From assembly GCF_000732325.1 (NCBI RefSeq), contig NZ_BBIW01000014.1, positions 62,001-126,000 of the forward strand: 64,000 bases of DNA, written 5' to 3'. Under the pieces are notes generated by a model that saw only the letters and a list, made by a program, of their open reading frames with translations, searched no databases and had not been told where the DNA came from. The translations under genes and the position numbers were made by a program. Below are positions 6,919-15,166 of the stretch, piece by piece. The stretch's first letter is position 1. Every line of letters starts with the position of its first letter. The DNA comes from Paenibacillus sp. TCA20. GTDB lineage: Bacteria > Bacillota > Bacilli > Paenibacillales > Paenibacillaceae.

Positions 6919-8901
6919 ATGTTAAGTGATTTGTGGGAGTTCCTGACGACAGAGTTTTTGGTAACAGGCGATCCCCTTATTTTAGGGGCACAGGTATCTA
7001 TCGGCCTAGCATCACTTGCGATCGTCGTCGGACTCACTTATTTTAAAAAATGGGGCTGGCTCTGGAAAAACTGGTTGACGACCGTTGACCACAAAAAAAT
7101 CGGTATCATGTACATCTTGGCCGCGATTCTAATGATGTTCCGCGGTGGCGTGGACGCGCTTATGATGAGATTCCAGCTGGCTTTACCAGGTATGGAATTC
7201 TTACATGCGGATCACTATAACCAAGTCTTTACTACGCACGGAACGATCATGATTTTGTTTATGGCAATGCCATTTATGTTCGGTCTGTTTAATGTGGTTG
7301 TACCTCTTCAGATCGGGGCGCGAGATGTCGCCTTCCCTTATCTGAATGCTGTCAGCTTCTGGCTGTTCTTCCTAGGTGCAATGCTGTTTAACCTTTCATT
7401 CGTAATCGGGGGTTCACCTGCAGCCGGATGGCTCAGTTATCCACCTTTATCAGGGCTTGAATTTAGCCCGGGGGTAGGACAGAACTTCTATATATGGGGG
7501 ATACAGATATCCGGTATCGGTTCCCTCGCCACAGGGATTAACTTCCTTGTAACGATTATCAAGATGCGTGCTCCAGGTATGACTTGGATGAAAATGCCGA
7601 TGTTTACCTGGTCCGTATTTGCTACCAACATTATTATTTTGTTTGCATTCCCGATCCTGACGGTTACTTTGTTCTTGCTCTTCATGGATCGTTTCGCAGG
7701 AACGCATTTCTTCACGCTGGATCTCGGGGGTAACCCGATGATGTATATCAACCTCATCTGGATGTGGGGTCACCCAGAGGTTTATATCGTTGTCTTGCCA
7801 GCTTTCGGTATCTTCTCCGAAATCGTGGCGACTTTCTCTAGAAAGAGATTGTTTGGATATAAATCGATGGTATTTGCAATGCTGATCATCAGCGTACTGT
7901 CCTTCTTCACTTGGGTCCATCACTTCTTCACGATGGGATCAGGCGCCGATGTCAATGCATTCTTCGCGATAACGACGATGTTGATTTCGATACCTACGGG
8001 TGTCAAGGTCTTCAACTGGCTGTTTACCATGTATCGCGGACGAATTCGTTTTACGCTTCCAATGATGTGGACCATTGCATTCCTGCCGTGCTTTATTATC
8101 GGGGGGATGACAGGTGTTATGCTGTCCGTTGCGCCGGCTGACTTCCAGTTTCATAACAGTTACTTCTTGATCGCTCACTTCCACCAGGTTCTGATCGGTG
8201 GTGTCGTATTCGGTTACTTTGCTGGTATGTACTACTGGTGGCCGAAGCTGTTCGGATTCAACTTGCCGAACCGCTGGGGACATTGGGCATTCTGGACATG
8301 GAACATTGGTTTCTATATCACATTTATGCCGCAATATGCACTTGGACTAATGGGTATGACTCGCCGTCTGTACACGTACGGATGGGATACAGGCTGGGCA
8401 ACGCTGAACGTGGTATCTTCAGTCGGGGCATTCCTAATGGGTGCCGGCTTCCTGTTCCAGCTCTTGCAAATTGCAGATGGTATTCGAAAATACAAAGAAA
8501 ACAAGGTCGGAGCGGATCCATGGGATGCTCGTACACTCGAATGGTCTATTCCTTCTCCGGTACCTGAATATAACTTTGCTTTCGTTCCAAAAGTCGATTC
8601 TGTCGATCAATTTTGGGAGGATAAACAACGTAAAGCTACGGGCGCTCATCAAACGCAAACAGCTGAGCCATCATATGAGCCAATTCATATGCCGAAAAAC
8701 ACAGGTGTTCCATTCGTGATGTCTGTCTTCTTCTTTATCGCAGGCTTTGGGTTTGTATGGGATTGGTGGTGGATGTATATCCCTGGACTGCTTGGCGTGG
8801 TTGCAACTCTGTTTGCACGCTCGTTCCAGTACGACACGGATTACTACATCCCGGCTGAAGAAGTTAGACGTACCGAAGCAGCCTTGAGGGGGTCGGTATA
8901 A
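6919..8901 (+). CDS. qoxB: Cytochrome aa3-type quinol oxidase subunit I
   Basis: The 660-residue catalytic subunit carries the haems and CuB, reduces O2 to water and pumps protons. The haem-a histidine lies in VFTTHGTIM. The CuB/tyrosine motif is WGHPEVYIVVLPAFG, the CuB histidine pair is in WVHHFF, and the late haem ligands are in LIAHFHQVLIGG. Its length and extra C-terminal helices fit the CyoB/QoxB type with about 14-15 helices. ATG 6919 follows AAAGGAGG. Its stop shares one base with the start of qoxC, so translation is coupled. Confidence 0.95.
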   Translation: MLSDLWEFLTTEFLVTGDPLILGAQVSIGLASLAIVVGLTYFKKWGWLWKNWLTTVDHKKIGIMYILAAILMMFRGGVDALMMRFQLALPGMEFLHADHYNQVFTTHGTIMILFMAMPFMFGLFNVVVPLQIGARDVAFPYLNAVSFWLFFLGAMLFNLSFVIGGSPAAGWLSYPPLSGLEFSPGVGQNFYIWGIQISGIGSLATGINFLVTIIKMRAPGMTWMKMPMFTWSVFATNIIILFAFPILTVTLFLLFMDRFAGTHFFTLDLGGNPMMYINLIWMWGHPEVYIVVLPAFGIFSEIVATFSRKRLFGYKSMVFAMLIISVLSFFTWVHHFFTMGSGADVNAFFAITTMLISIPTGVKVFNWLFTMYRGRIRFTLPMMWTIAFLPCFIIGGMTGVMLSVAPADFQFHNSYFLIAHFHQVLIGGVVFGYFAGMYYWWPKLFGFNLPNRWGHWAFWTWNIGFYITFMPQYALGLMGMTRRLYTYGWDTGWATLNVVSSVGAFLMGAGFLFQLLQIADGIRKYKENKVGADPWDARTLEWSIPSPVPEYNFAFVPKVDSVDQFWEDKQRKATGAHQTQTAEPSYEPIHMPKNTGVPFVMSVFFFIAGFGFVWDWWWMYIPGLLGVVATLFARSFQYDTDYYIPAEEVRRTEAALRGSV

Positions 8902-9518
8902 TGGCACACACAGCAGTAAATAATCATCATGATGATCACGGTCACGACCATGGTCATCATGATCCACAGGAACTAAAGACTTTAGGATTCTGGCTATTTC
9001 TAATCTCTGACTTGATTCTGTTTTCTGTATTCTTTGCAACCTATATCGTGTTGAAGGATAATACGGCAGGCGGACCAGAAGGGCCGGATCTGTTTAACAT
9101 GACGATCATTATTATCAACACATTCGTCCTGTTGACGAGCAGCTTCACGAGCGGACTTGCTATTCTTGCAATGAACCGCGGAGATAAGAAGGGACTCACG
9201 ATCTGGCTGATTGTTACAGCTGTACTGGGTCTGACATTCTTGGGTCTTGAAATTTACGAGTTCACTGAAATGGTTCACCACGGAGCTCTGATTACTACGA
9301 GTGCCTTCACCGGTGCCTTCTATACTTTGGTTGGTACTCACGGCGCTCACGTAACGTTTGGTCTGTTCTGGATGTTCGGTCTGCTTCTCCAATTGAAGAA
9401 GCGCGGAATTACTCCTGAGATTCGTGGTAAAGTAATGAACTTAAGCTTATTCTGGCACTTTTTGGACGTCGTTTGGATCTTCCTCCTTACGATCGTCTAT
9501 CTGATGGGGGTGATGTAA
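8901..9518 (+). CDS. qoxC: Quinol oxidase subunit III
   Basis: This 205-residue COX3-family membrane subunit has five predicted helices and the HFLDVVWIFLLTIVYL-type C-terminal block. It stabilises subunit I and assists proton uptake. The first 21 residues contain a histidine/aspartate-rich run (residues 8-20, ten His/Asp within NHHDDHGHDHGHH), unusual for this subunit. The start overlaps the qoxB stop (TAATG), and qoxD starts one base after its stop. Confidence 0.93.
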   Translation: MAHTAVNNHHDDHGHDHGHHDPQELKTLGFWLFLISDLILFSVFFATYIVLKDNTAGGPEGPDLFNMTIIIINTFVLLTSSFTSGLAILAMNRGDKKGLTIWLIVTAVLGLTFLGLEIYEFTEMVHHGALITTSAFTGAFYTLVGTHGAHVTFGLFWMFGLLLQLKKRGITPEIRGKVMNLSLFWHFLDVVWIFLLTIVYLMGVM

Positions 9519-9519
9519 G

Positions 9520-9855
9520 ATGGCGGAACAGCATAATCATGCACATGAATCTCATGAGGAGCATGGATCACTTAAATCTTACACCATTGGATATGTCATC
9601 TCGATTATCCTGACCATCATTCCGCTTGTTGTCGTTCTGAATGACATGTTCAGTAGAACCGTAAACATGGTTATCATTTTGATCATGGCGGTACTGCAGT
9701 TTGGGGTACAGCTCCTATTCTTCATGCACATTCGTGATGGAGAAGCAGGTAAGCCGAAGTGGAACGTTATGGGTCTGATTCTGGGTATCCTGCTCGTGCT
9801 TACAATCGTTGTAGGCTCGATCTGGATCATGATGAACAACCAAGTGGCTCACTGA
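9520..9855 (+). CDS. qoxD: Quinol oxidase subunit IV
   Basis: This 111-residue subunit of the CyoD/QoxD (COX4-type prokaryotic) family has three helices (about 22-42, 47-67, 84-106). It is required for assembly of the oxidase. Like qoxC its N-terminus is histidine-rich (residues 5-16, QHNHAHESHEEH). It ends the operon before a strong terminator at 9900-9942. Confidence 0.9.
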   Translation: MAEQHNHAHESHEEHGSLKSYTIGYVISIILTIIPLVVVLNDMFSRTVNMVIILIMAVLQFGVQLLFFMHIRDGEAGKPKWNVMGLILGILLVLTIVVGSIWIMMNNQVAH

Positions 9856-9899
9856 TCCTGATAAGAAAACGTGTCTTAGCAAGCTAATCTATAATGAAT

Positions 9900-9943
9900 G
9901 AGCACCTTGCCTTTCTAACCATCGAGCAAGGTGCTCTTTTTTG
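9900..9943 (+). terminator. Rho-independent terminator of qoxABCD
   Basis: GAGCACCTTGC pairs perfectly with GCAAGGTGCTC, followed by TTTTTT. Confidence 0.92.
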
Positions 9944-9973
9944 GTCATGCACATGAATAGATCTGGCCTGCCT

Positions 9974-10001
9974 TTGCAAACCTAATTAGTATTGGTATGA
10001 T
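9974..10001 (+). promoter_or_regulatory. Putative SigA promoter of deoC
   Basis: TTGCAA at 9974-9979 and TATGAT at 9996-10001 with a 16-base spacer lie 45 bases before the start codon. Confidence 0.5.
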
Positions 10002-10046
10002 TAGATATGGAGCAACAGAATAAAACAAATAGTGAGGACGATAAAA

Positions 10047-10724
10047 ATGAATCAAACAGCGATTTCTCCTTTGGTTGATCATACACTGCTTAAGGCGGAT
10101 GCCCGCAAAGAGGATGTTATCAAACTGGCAGAGGAAGCGAAGACTTACGGGTTTGCATCCGTATGTGTCAATCCTGCATTTGTAGCGACTGCTTATGAAG
10201 TGCTGAAAGACACACCTGAGGTTAAAGTGTGCACGGTTATCGGTTTTCCTCTAGGCGCAACAACTTCTGCGGTAAAAGCTTACGAAACAACAGATGCTAT
10301 TAACAATGGAGCTACCGAAGTGGACATGGTGATTAACATCAGTGCGCTTAAAGATGGCAATGATGATTACGTTCGCGAGGACATCGCGGCGGTCGTCAAC
10401 GCAGCTAAAGGCAAAGCACTGACCAAAGTCATTATTGAGACCTGCCTCTTAACGGATGAAGAGAAGGTACGTGCGTGTGAGCTGGCTGTACAAGCTGGTG
10501 CTGACTATGTGAAGACTTCCACGGGCTTCTCTACAGGTGGAGCGACGAAGGAAGATATCGCTCTCATGCGCAAGACGGTGGGGCCTGACGTAGGCGTCAA
10601 AGCCTCTGGAGGGGTGCGCAGCAGCGAGGATGCATTAACGATGATTCAAGCGGGAGCTACCCGTATTGGAACTAGCGGCGGCGTTGCGATTGCAAAAGGC
10701 GAGCGTTCTGACAGCAGCTACTAA
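10047..10724 (+). CDS. deoC: Deoxyribose-phosphate aldolase
   Basis: This 225-residue class I aldolase splits 2-deoxyribose 5-phosphate into glyceraldehyde 3-phosphate and acetaldehyde in deoxynucleoside breakdown. Visible are the N-terminal VDHTLLKADA, the Schiff-base lysine in YVKTSTGFSTGGAT (about Lys156) and the VKASGGVR loop. ATG 10047 is chosen because GTGAGGACG at 10032-10040 is its ribosome binding site; the GTG within that motif would add five unlikely residues. It is monocistronic between a promoter and a terminator. Confidence 0.95.
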   Translation: MNQTAISPLVDHTLLKADARKEDVIKLAEEAKTYGFASVCVNPAFVATAYEVLKDTPEVKVCTVIGFPLGATTSAVKAYETTDAINNGATEVDMVINISALKDGNDDYVREDIAAVVNAAKGKALTKVIIETCLLTDEEKVRACELAVQAGADYVKTSTGFSTGGATKEDIALMRKTVGPDVGVKASGGVRSSEDALTMIQAGATRIGTSGGVAIAKGERSDSSY

Positions 10725-10745
10725 TTAATTCAAAATTAGAATGGT

Positions 10746-10778
10746 AAGCGATCCTAAGTGGGGTCGCTTTTTTTATGT
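10746..10778 (+). terminator. Rho-independent terminator of deoC
   Basis: AAGCGATCC pairs with GGGTCGCTT (one G-U pair) and is followed by TTTTTT. Confidence 0.85.
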
Positions 10779-10819
10779 AGTTTTATTTTTTCATTGATAA
10801 AGGGTACACAAATCGACTT

Positions 10820-10865
10820 AAATAAACTAAAATAAACCTATATGAACTTTCTTCCAAATAAACTA
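10820..10865. promoter_or_regulatory. Three AAATAAACYTA-type repeats upstream of kduI
   Basis: Direct repeats AAATAAACTA (10820-10829), AAATAAACCTA (10830-10840) and AAATAAACTA (10856-10865) fill the region before the kduI start. They could be binding sites of the DeoR-type regulator encoded in the same operon. No clear SigA promoter is seen nearby. Confidence 0.4.
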
Positions 10866-10889
10866 TGCATACGAAAGGATTGATATCAG

Positions 10890-11720
10890 ATGCAAAACCG
10901 TTACGCTGCTCATCCCAATGAAGTGAAGAACTATGATACCAGCCGTCTACGTGAGGAATTTTTGATTGATCACTTATTTGCTAAAGATGAACTTGTTACC
11001 GTATATTCTCATGTGGATCGCTATATCGTAGGATCTGCGGTTCCAGAGTCCCAAGATATCAAGCTGGAAGTGAATTTGAAGGATATTGGGACGGACTTTT
11101 TCCTGGCTCGTCGTGAAATCGGTATCATTAACATCGGTGGTCATGGAACGGTATCTGCCGATGGGGTACGGTATGAGATTGGAAGTAAGGAATGTCTGTA
11201 TATCGGCCTAGGTGTGAAGGAAGTGATCTTCCATTCAGGCTCAGGAGAAGCGCCGCAGTTTTATTTTGTATCCACCCCTGCCCATCATGCTTACCCGACG
11301 ACGAAGGCAACACAGCAGGAAGCTACACCGGCTCACTTAGGCAGTATTCAAACCTCGAATGAAAGAACCATTTATAAATACATTCATGAAGGCGGAATCA
11401 AGAGCTGTCAGCTGGTTATGGGGATCACAGAGCTTGATCCGGGCAACATGTGGAATACGATGCCTGCGCATACGCACAATCGCCGTTCTGAAGTGTACTT
11501 GTACTTTAATCTTCCGGAGGATGGCGTTGTATTCCATATGATGGGTGAGCCTGAAGAAACGAGACATCTGGTTGTCCGTCAGGGTCAGGCTGTAATTTCG
11601 CCGAGCTGGTCGATTCATAGCGGTGTAGGAACGAGCAATTACACGTTCTGCTGGGCTATGGCAGGAGAGAATCAAACCTTTGATGATATGGACGGCGTGA
11701 AGATGACGGAGCTGAAATAA
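10890..11720 (+). CDS. kduI: 5-dehydro-4-deoxy-D-glucuronate isomerase
   Basis: This 276-residue cupin-type zinc isomerase converts 5-keto-4-deoxyuronate to 2,5-diketo-3-deoxygluconate, an intracellular step in breakdown of pectin and other uronate polymers. Metal-binding motifs PAHTHNRRSEVY and the late SWSIHSG histidine are present, and the length is typical. ATG 10890 follows GAAAGGAT. It leads an operon with a DeoR regulator, kduD and a TIM-barrel isomerase, all closely spaced; the lyase that makes its substrate is not in the window. Confidence 0.93.
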   Translation: MQNRYAAHPNEVKNYDTSRLREEFLIDHLFAKDELVTVYSHVDRYIVGSAVPESQDIKLEVNLKDIGTDFFLARREIGIINIGGHGTVSADGVRYEIGSKECLYIGLGVKEVIFHSGSGEAPQFYFVSTPAHHAYPTTKATQQEATPAHLGSIQTSNERTIYKYIHEGGIKSCQLVMGITELDPGNMWNTMPAHTHNRRSEVYLYFNLPEDGVVFHMMGEPEETRHLVVRQGQAVISPSWSIHSGVGTSNYTFCWAMAGENQTFDDMDGVKMTELK

Positions 11721-11740
11721 CAGAGAAAGTTGAATGAAAT

Positions 11741-12493
11741 ATGAACTCAATGAAACGACATGAAAAAATAATGGAGCTGCTCATTGCCAAGCAGGAAGTG
11801 ACAGTGAATGAGTTAAGTGAGCTCCTTGAAGTGACTGGAAAGACCATCAGGGAGGATCTGGACAAGCTGGAGAGCATGGGTCTCCTCGTGCGGGTGCATG
11901 GGGGAGCCATGCTGGCCCAGAATGATCAATATGGCATTCTGACCAGTATGGGTGCGCTGGAGAAGCACAATCCCGAGAAGATCGAAATTGCAGAGCGGGC
12001 CATGACTTACATTGAGCCGTATGATGTCATTGCCTTGGATGGAGGAAGCACGACACTTGAGATGGCACGACTGCTGGAGAATATTCCGCTGACGGTTATC
12101 ACCAATGATCTGTTCATCATTTCCGAGCTGACCCGTAAGGATCAGATTCGGCTGGTGGTGCCAGGCGGGTCCAGGGTCAGAAATATGCTGGTTAGTGATG
12201 AGACGGAGCAGTTTATATCCAGCTTGAACATCCACAAGGCGTTTATTTCGACGACGGCTCTGCATCCTGAATTCGGTTTTTCTATATACACGGGTGATCT
12301 TGTTCCTCTCAAAAAGGCACTGATCCAAACGGCCCAGCATGTCTATGCTGTAGTGGATCATTACAAATTCGGTCGATTTGCGCTGCGTACTTTTGCAGCC
12401 TGCCAAGAGGTCGATGTGATTATCAGTGACAAAGCGCTTACGGATGAAATGAAGACTCCATATGAAAGCATGGGAGTAAAGATTGATAATTAG
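11741..12493 (+). CDS. DeoR-family transcriptional regulator
   Basis: The 250-residue DeoR/GlpR-type regulator has an N-terminal winged helix (residues 1-57; VTVNELSELLEVTGKTIREDL) and a C-terminal sugar-phosphate sensor domain (from about 75; DGGSTTLEMA and VVDHYKFG motifs). It lies between kduI and kduD and is probably a local repressor relieved by a pathway intermediate, possibly acting at the AAATAAAC repeats. The ribosome binding site is weak (GAGAAAG). The usual kdu regulators are KdgR types of the IclR or LacI family, so a DeoR type here is a variation. Confidence 0.9.
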   Translation: MNSMKRHEKIMELLIAKQEVTVNELSELLEVTGKTIREDLDKLESMGLLVRVHGGAMLAQNDQYGILTSMGALEKHNPEKIEIAERAMTYIEPYDVIALDGGSTTLEMARLLENIPLTVITNDLFIISELTRKDQIRLVVPGGSRVRNMLVSDETEQFISSLNIHKAFISTTALHPEFGFSIYTGDLVPLKKALIQTAQHVYAVVDHYKFGRFALRTFAACQEVDVIISDKALTDEMKTPYESMGVKIDN

Positions 12494-12511
12494 CGGGAGG
12501 CATAGAGGAGT

Positions 12512-13264
12512 ATGAACAGTTTTGATCTCAGTGGTAAAGTAGCGCTGGTTACCGGTACCTCCGGTGGGTTAGGTCAAGGCATGGCCATCGGTCTTGCAGA
12601 AGCAGGTGCCGATATCATTGCCGTTTCTCATTCCATGCCAACAGAAACGGTGCAGGCGATTGAGCAGCTGGGCCGTAAGGCAGTGGGAATTCAGGCTGAT
12701 CTGAGCAAAGAAGAAGAGCTTCCATCGATCTTCGAACAGGCACTTCAGTTTCGGGGAAGAATCGATGTCCTTGTCAATAATGCGGGCATTATCCGCCGTA
12801 CGCCGGCAGCGGATCACGGAGCTTCGGACTGGCATGATGTCATCGACCTTAACCTGAACACTGTATTTTTCTTAAGCCAGCTGGCTGGAAGACATATGAT
12901 TGAGCGCGGCAGCGGCAAGATTATCAGCATTGCTTCCATGCTGTCTTACCAAGGCGGTATTAATGTACCTGGGTATACAGCGAGCAAGCATGCGGTAGCA
13001 GGCTTAACCAAAGCCCTGGCGAACGAGTGGGCAGGCAAAGGAATACAGGTCAATGCGATCGCTCCAGGATACATGGTGACGAGCAACACTCAGCAGATCA
13101 GGGACGATGAGAACCGCTACAAGGATATTACAGCTCGGATTCCAGCTGGACGCTGGGGAACGCCGGAGGATCTAAAGGGTCCAGTGGTATTTTTGGCTTC
13201 CTCCGCTTCAGATTATTTGAATGGACACGTTCTGAATGTAGACGGAGGCTGGCTCGCTCGTTAA
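12512..13264 (+). CDS. kduD: 2-dehydro-3-deoxy-D-gluconate 5-dehydrogenase
   Basis: This 250-residue short-chain dehydrogenase acts after KduI, reducing 2,5-diketo-3-deoxygluconate to 2-keto-3-deoxygluconate. It has the nucleotide-binding TGTSGGLGQG, NNAGI, the catalytic Ser of the IASML segment and YTASK (Tyr/Lys pair). The RRTPA segment after NNAGI is typical of KduD. ATG 12512 follows GGGAGGC. Adjacency to kduI makes the assignment strong. The later kinase and aldolase (kdgK, kdgA) are not present here. Confidence 0.92.
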   Translation: MNSFDLSGKVALVTGTSGGLGQGMAIGLAEAGADIIAVSHSMPTETVQAIEQLGRKAVGIQADLSKEEELPSIFEQALQFRGRIDVLVNNAGIIRRTPAADHGASDWHDVIDLNLNTVFFLSQLAGRHMIERGSGKIISIASMLSYQGGINVPGYTASKHAVAGLTKALANEWAGKGIQVNAIAPGYMVTSNTQQIRDDENRYKDITARIPAGRWGTPEDLKGPVVFLASSASDYLNGHVLNVDGGWLAR

Positions 13265-13293
13265 TGCTCACTTAAGAAGGAGGTTACGAGAAC

Positions 13294-14136
13294 ATGAAAC
13301 TGGGAGTTTTGGCACATACGTTTGGTAAACAGCCCACTTCAAGTCTGGCAGCTCGCATTGCAGGCAGCGGGTTTACATCGATTCAGCTCGCACTGGCCAA
13401 GGCACTGTCGGATATCGATTCTTCAAATGGTAAACTGAGCCCGGGTCTGGCCAATTGGGTAGGGGAGCAATTCCACAAGGAAGGCATACGGATAGCGGTG
13501 CTGGGCTGTTATATTAACCCGGTCCATCCGGATGCTGCGGTAAGAAAGTCTGAGCTGGCACGCTTCAAAGAGCATTTGCGTTATGCTCGTGATTTTGGCT
13601 GCAGTATCGTAGCCACAGAAACAGGAAGTGTAACCACGTACAAAGAGACTCATCCGACCTCCTACGAGGAGCAGGGATTTCAGGTGCTGCGTGAATCGGT
13701 GCTTGAGCTCGCTGAGGAAGCGGATAAATGGGGGGTTCACGTGGCCATCGAGCCTGTGTCTGTCCATACCTTACATACGAGAGAGCATATGCAGCGTTTG
13801 TTCGAGGAGGTTCCGTCATCAAGCGTCGGGCTGCTGTTTGACCCATGCAATCTCATCAAGGTAGAGCATGTCGTGGACCAGACGGAATTTTTGCGAGATG
13901 TGTTTGATCAGCTGTACGAGCGAATGATTGCCATCCATGCGAAGGATGTTGCTTTTGATGTGAGCGGCAAGAAGTACAATCCTGTACCCGGCGAAGGAAT
14001 ACTGGATTATCCTTTATTTTTTGAGCTTCTCAAAGTCTATAAGCCTCATATCGATATCTCTCTGGAAGGTGTAACCGCGGAGCAGGCAGATGATGCAGCA
14101 GCCTATCTACGTCGCTTATGGCATGCGGACAACTAG
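13294..14136 (+). CDS. Sugar phosphate isomerase/epimerase (TIM barrel)
   Basis: The 280-residue member of the xylose isomerase-like TIM-barrel superfamily (AP endonuclease 2 family) has metal ligands expected in VAIEPVS (Glu near 153), FDPCNL, IHAKD and SLEG. It is the last gene of the kdu operon, starting 29 bases after kduD with AAGAAGGAGG before ATG 13294. It probably isomerises or epimerises a uronate-derived sugar feeding the pathway. The substrate cannot be read from sequence. Confidence 0.85.
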   Translation: MKLGVLAHTFGKQPTSSLAARIAGSGFTSIQLALAKALSDIDSSNGKLSPGLANWVGEQFHKEGIRIAVLGCYINPVHPDAAVRKSELARFKEHLRYARDFGCSIVATETGSVTTYKETHPTSYEEQGFQVLRESVLELAEEADKWGVHVAIEPVSVHTLHTREHMQRLFEEVPSSSVGLLFDPCNLIKVEHVVDQTEFLRDVFDQLYERMIAIHAKDVAFDVSGKKYNPVPGEGILDYPLFFELLKVYKPHIDISLEGVTAEQADDAAAYLRRLWHADN

Positions 14137-14172
14137 TTCATTAGCGGATAACAAAGTATTTCCCAATTCATA

Positions 14173-14212
14173 AAATCTCTTCTCATGTAACAAAATGAGA
14201 GGAGATTTTTTT
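14173..14212 (+). terminator. Rho-independent terminator of the kdu operon
   Basis: AAATCTCTTCTCAT pairs with ATGAGAGGAGATTT across an 8-base loop, followed by TTTTT. The 3' arm contains an AGAGGAG that mimics a ribosome binding site. Confidence 0.85.
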
Positions 14213-14299
14213 GTGCGTTCCAAACTTTTTCTTGCACCATCTCGTTACAGCATCGAAACCGCGCGGAAATACCATAACGAATGGGGTACAACGAAACAT

Positions 14300-15166
14300 A
14301 TGATCACGACTCAGAATTTAACCAAATCATATAAAGGACATCTTGCTTTGGATGATGTGACCTTGACCTTCAACGAGGGCATGGTAGGCCTGCTAGGACC
14401 CAACGGTGCGGGCAAAACGACTTTTCTAAGAGTTATGGCTACATTACAGAAACCGACATCAGGAAGTGCAAGCATCTTCGGGGTACCGCTGTCACAGCCA
14501 GAGGAGGTACGCAGACAGATTGGATATCTTCCGCAGCATTTCAGTGTGTATCCACAGCTTACTGGCAGAGAGTTTCTTGATTATGTAGGTGTGATGAAAG
14601 GGATCCACGCTTCAAAGACCCGTCAGGAGGAGATTGAGTGCATACTTGATCAGGTGAATCTTACCGACAAGGCAGACAAGAAGGTACGGACCTATTCAGG
14701 CGGAATGAGGCAACGCCTTGGGATTGCGCAGGCACTGTTGGGTTCTCCTAAGATGCTGATCGTTGATGAACCAACCGCTGGTTTAGATCCAGAGGAAAGA
14801 GTTCGATTTCGCAATATACTCACCCGGTTCAGCGTTGGGAGAATCGTACTCTTGTCAACGCATATCGTTGCAGATATTGAGAGTAATTGCAGGCAGATCG
14901 CCGTACTGTCCAAAGGGCAGCTGGTTTTATCCGGCGAATTATCCGATCTGGCTGATGTTGGTGACGACAAGGTGTGGCAGGCGGTGCTGAACGATGAGGA
15001 ATTGCGTCACATCGACCCCATGATGATCGTATCGACCCAAAGATTAGAAGAGGGAGTCTCCTGCCGCATCATTAGTGATGATGCTCCGCATCCAGCCGCA
15101 ATGGCGGTTAAGCCGACACTAGAAGATGGCTACCTTGCTCTGCTTGGGAGAGAACGTCATGCATAA
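14300..15166 (+). CDS. ABC transporter ATP-binding protein (ABC-2 type)
   Basis: This 288-residue ATPase subunit has Walker A GPNGAGKTT (residues 33-41), signature YSGGMRQRLGIAQALL, Walker B LIVDEPTAGLDPEE and H-loop STHIV. The start is ATG 14300 (MITTQNLTKSYKG), where family homology begins. An in-frame GTG at 14213 behind AGAGGAG would add 29 unrelated residues, but that site lies in the preceding terminator. It overlaps the next gene by 8 bases and should power the two permeases downstream. Export substrate unknown. Confidence 0.9.
   Translation: MITTQNLTKSYKGHLALDDVTLTFNEGMVGLLGPNGAGKTTFLRVMATLQKPTSGSASIFGVPLSQPEEVRRQIGYLPQHFSVYPQLTGREFLDYVGVMKGIHASKTRQEEIECILDQVNLTDKADKKVRTYSGGMRQRLGIAQALLGSPKMLIVDEPTAGLDPEERVRFRNILTRFSVGRIVLLSTHIVADIESNCRQIAVLSKGQLVLSGELSDLADVGDDKVWQAVLNDEELRHIDPMMIVSTQRLEEGVSCRIISDDAPHPAAMAVKPTLEDGYLALLGRERHA

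Noticed and set aside
14195..14299. N-terminal extension of the ABC ATPase
   Set aside because: The upstream starts lie in the kdu terminator and the added residues do not resemble ATPase sequence; ATG 14300 begins the conserved domain.
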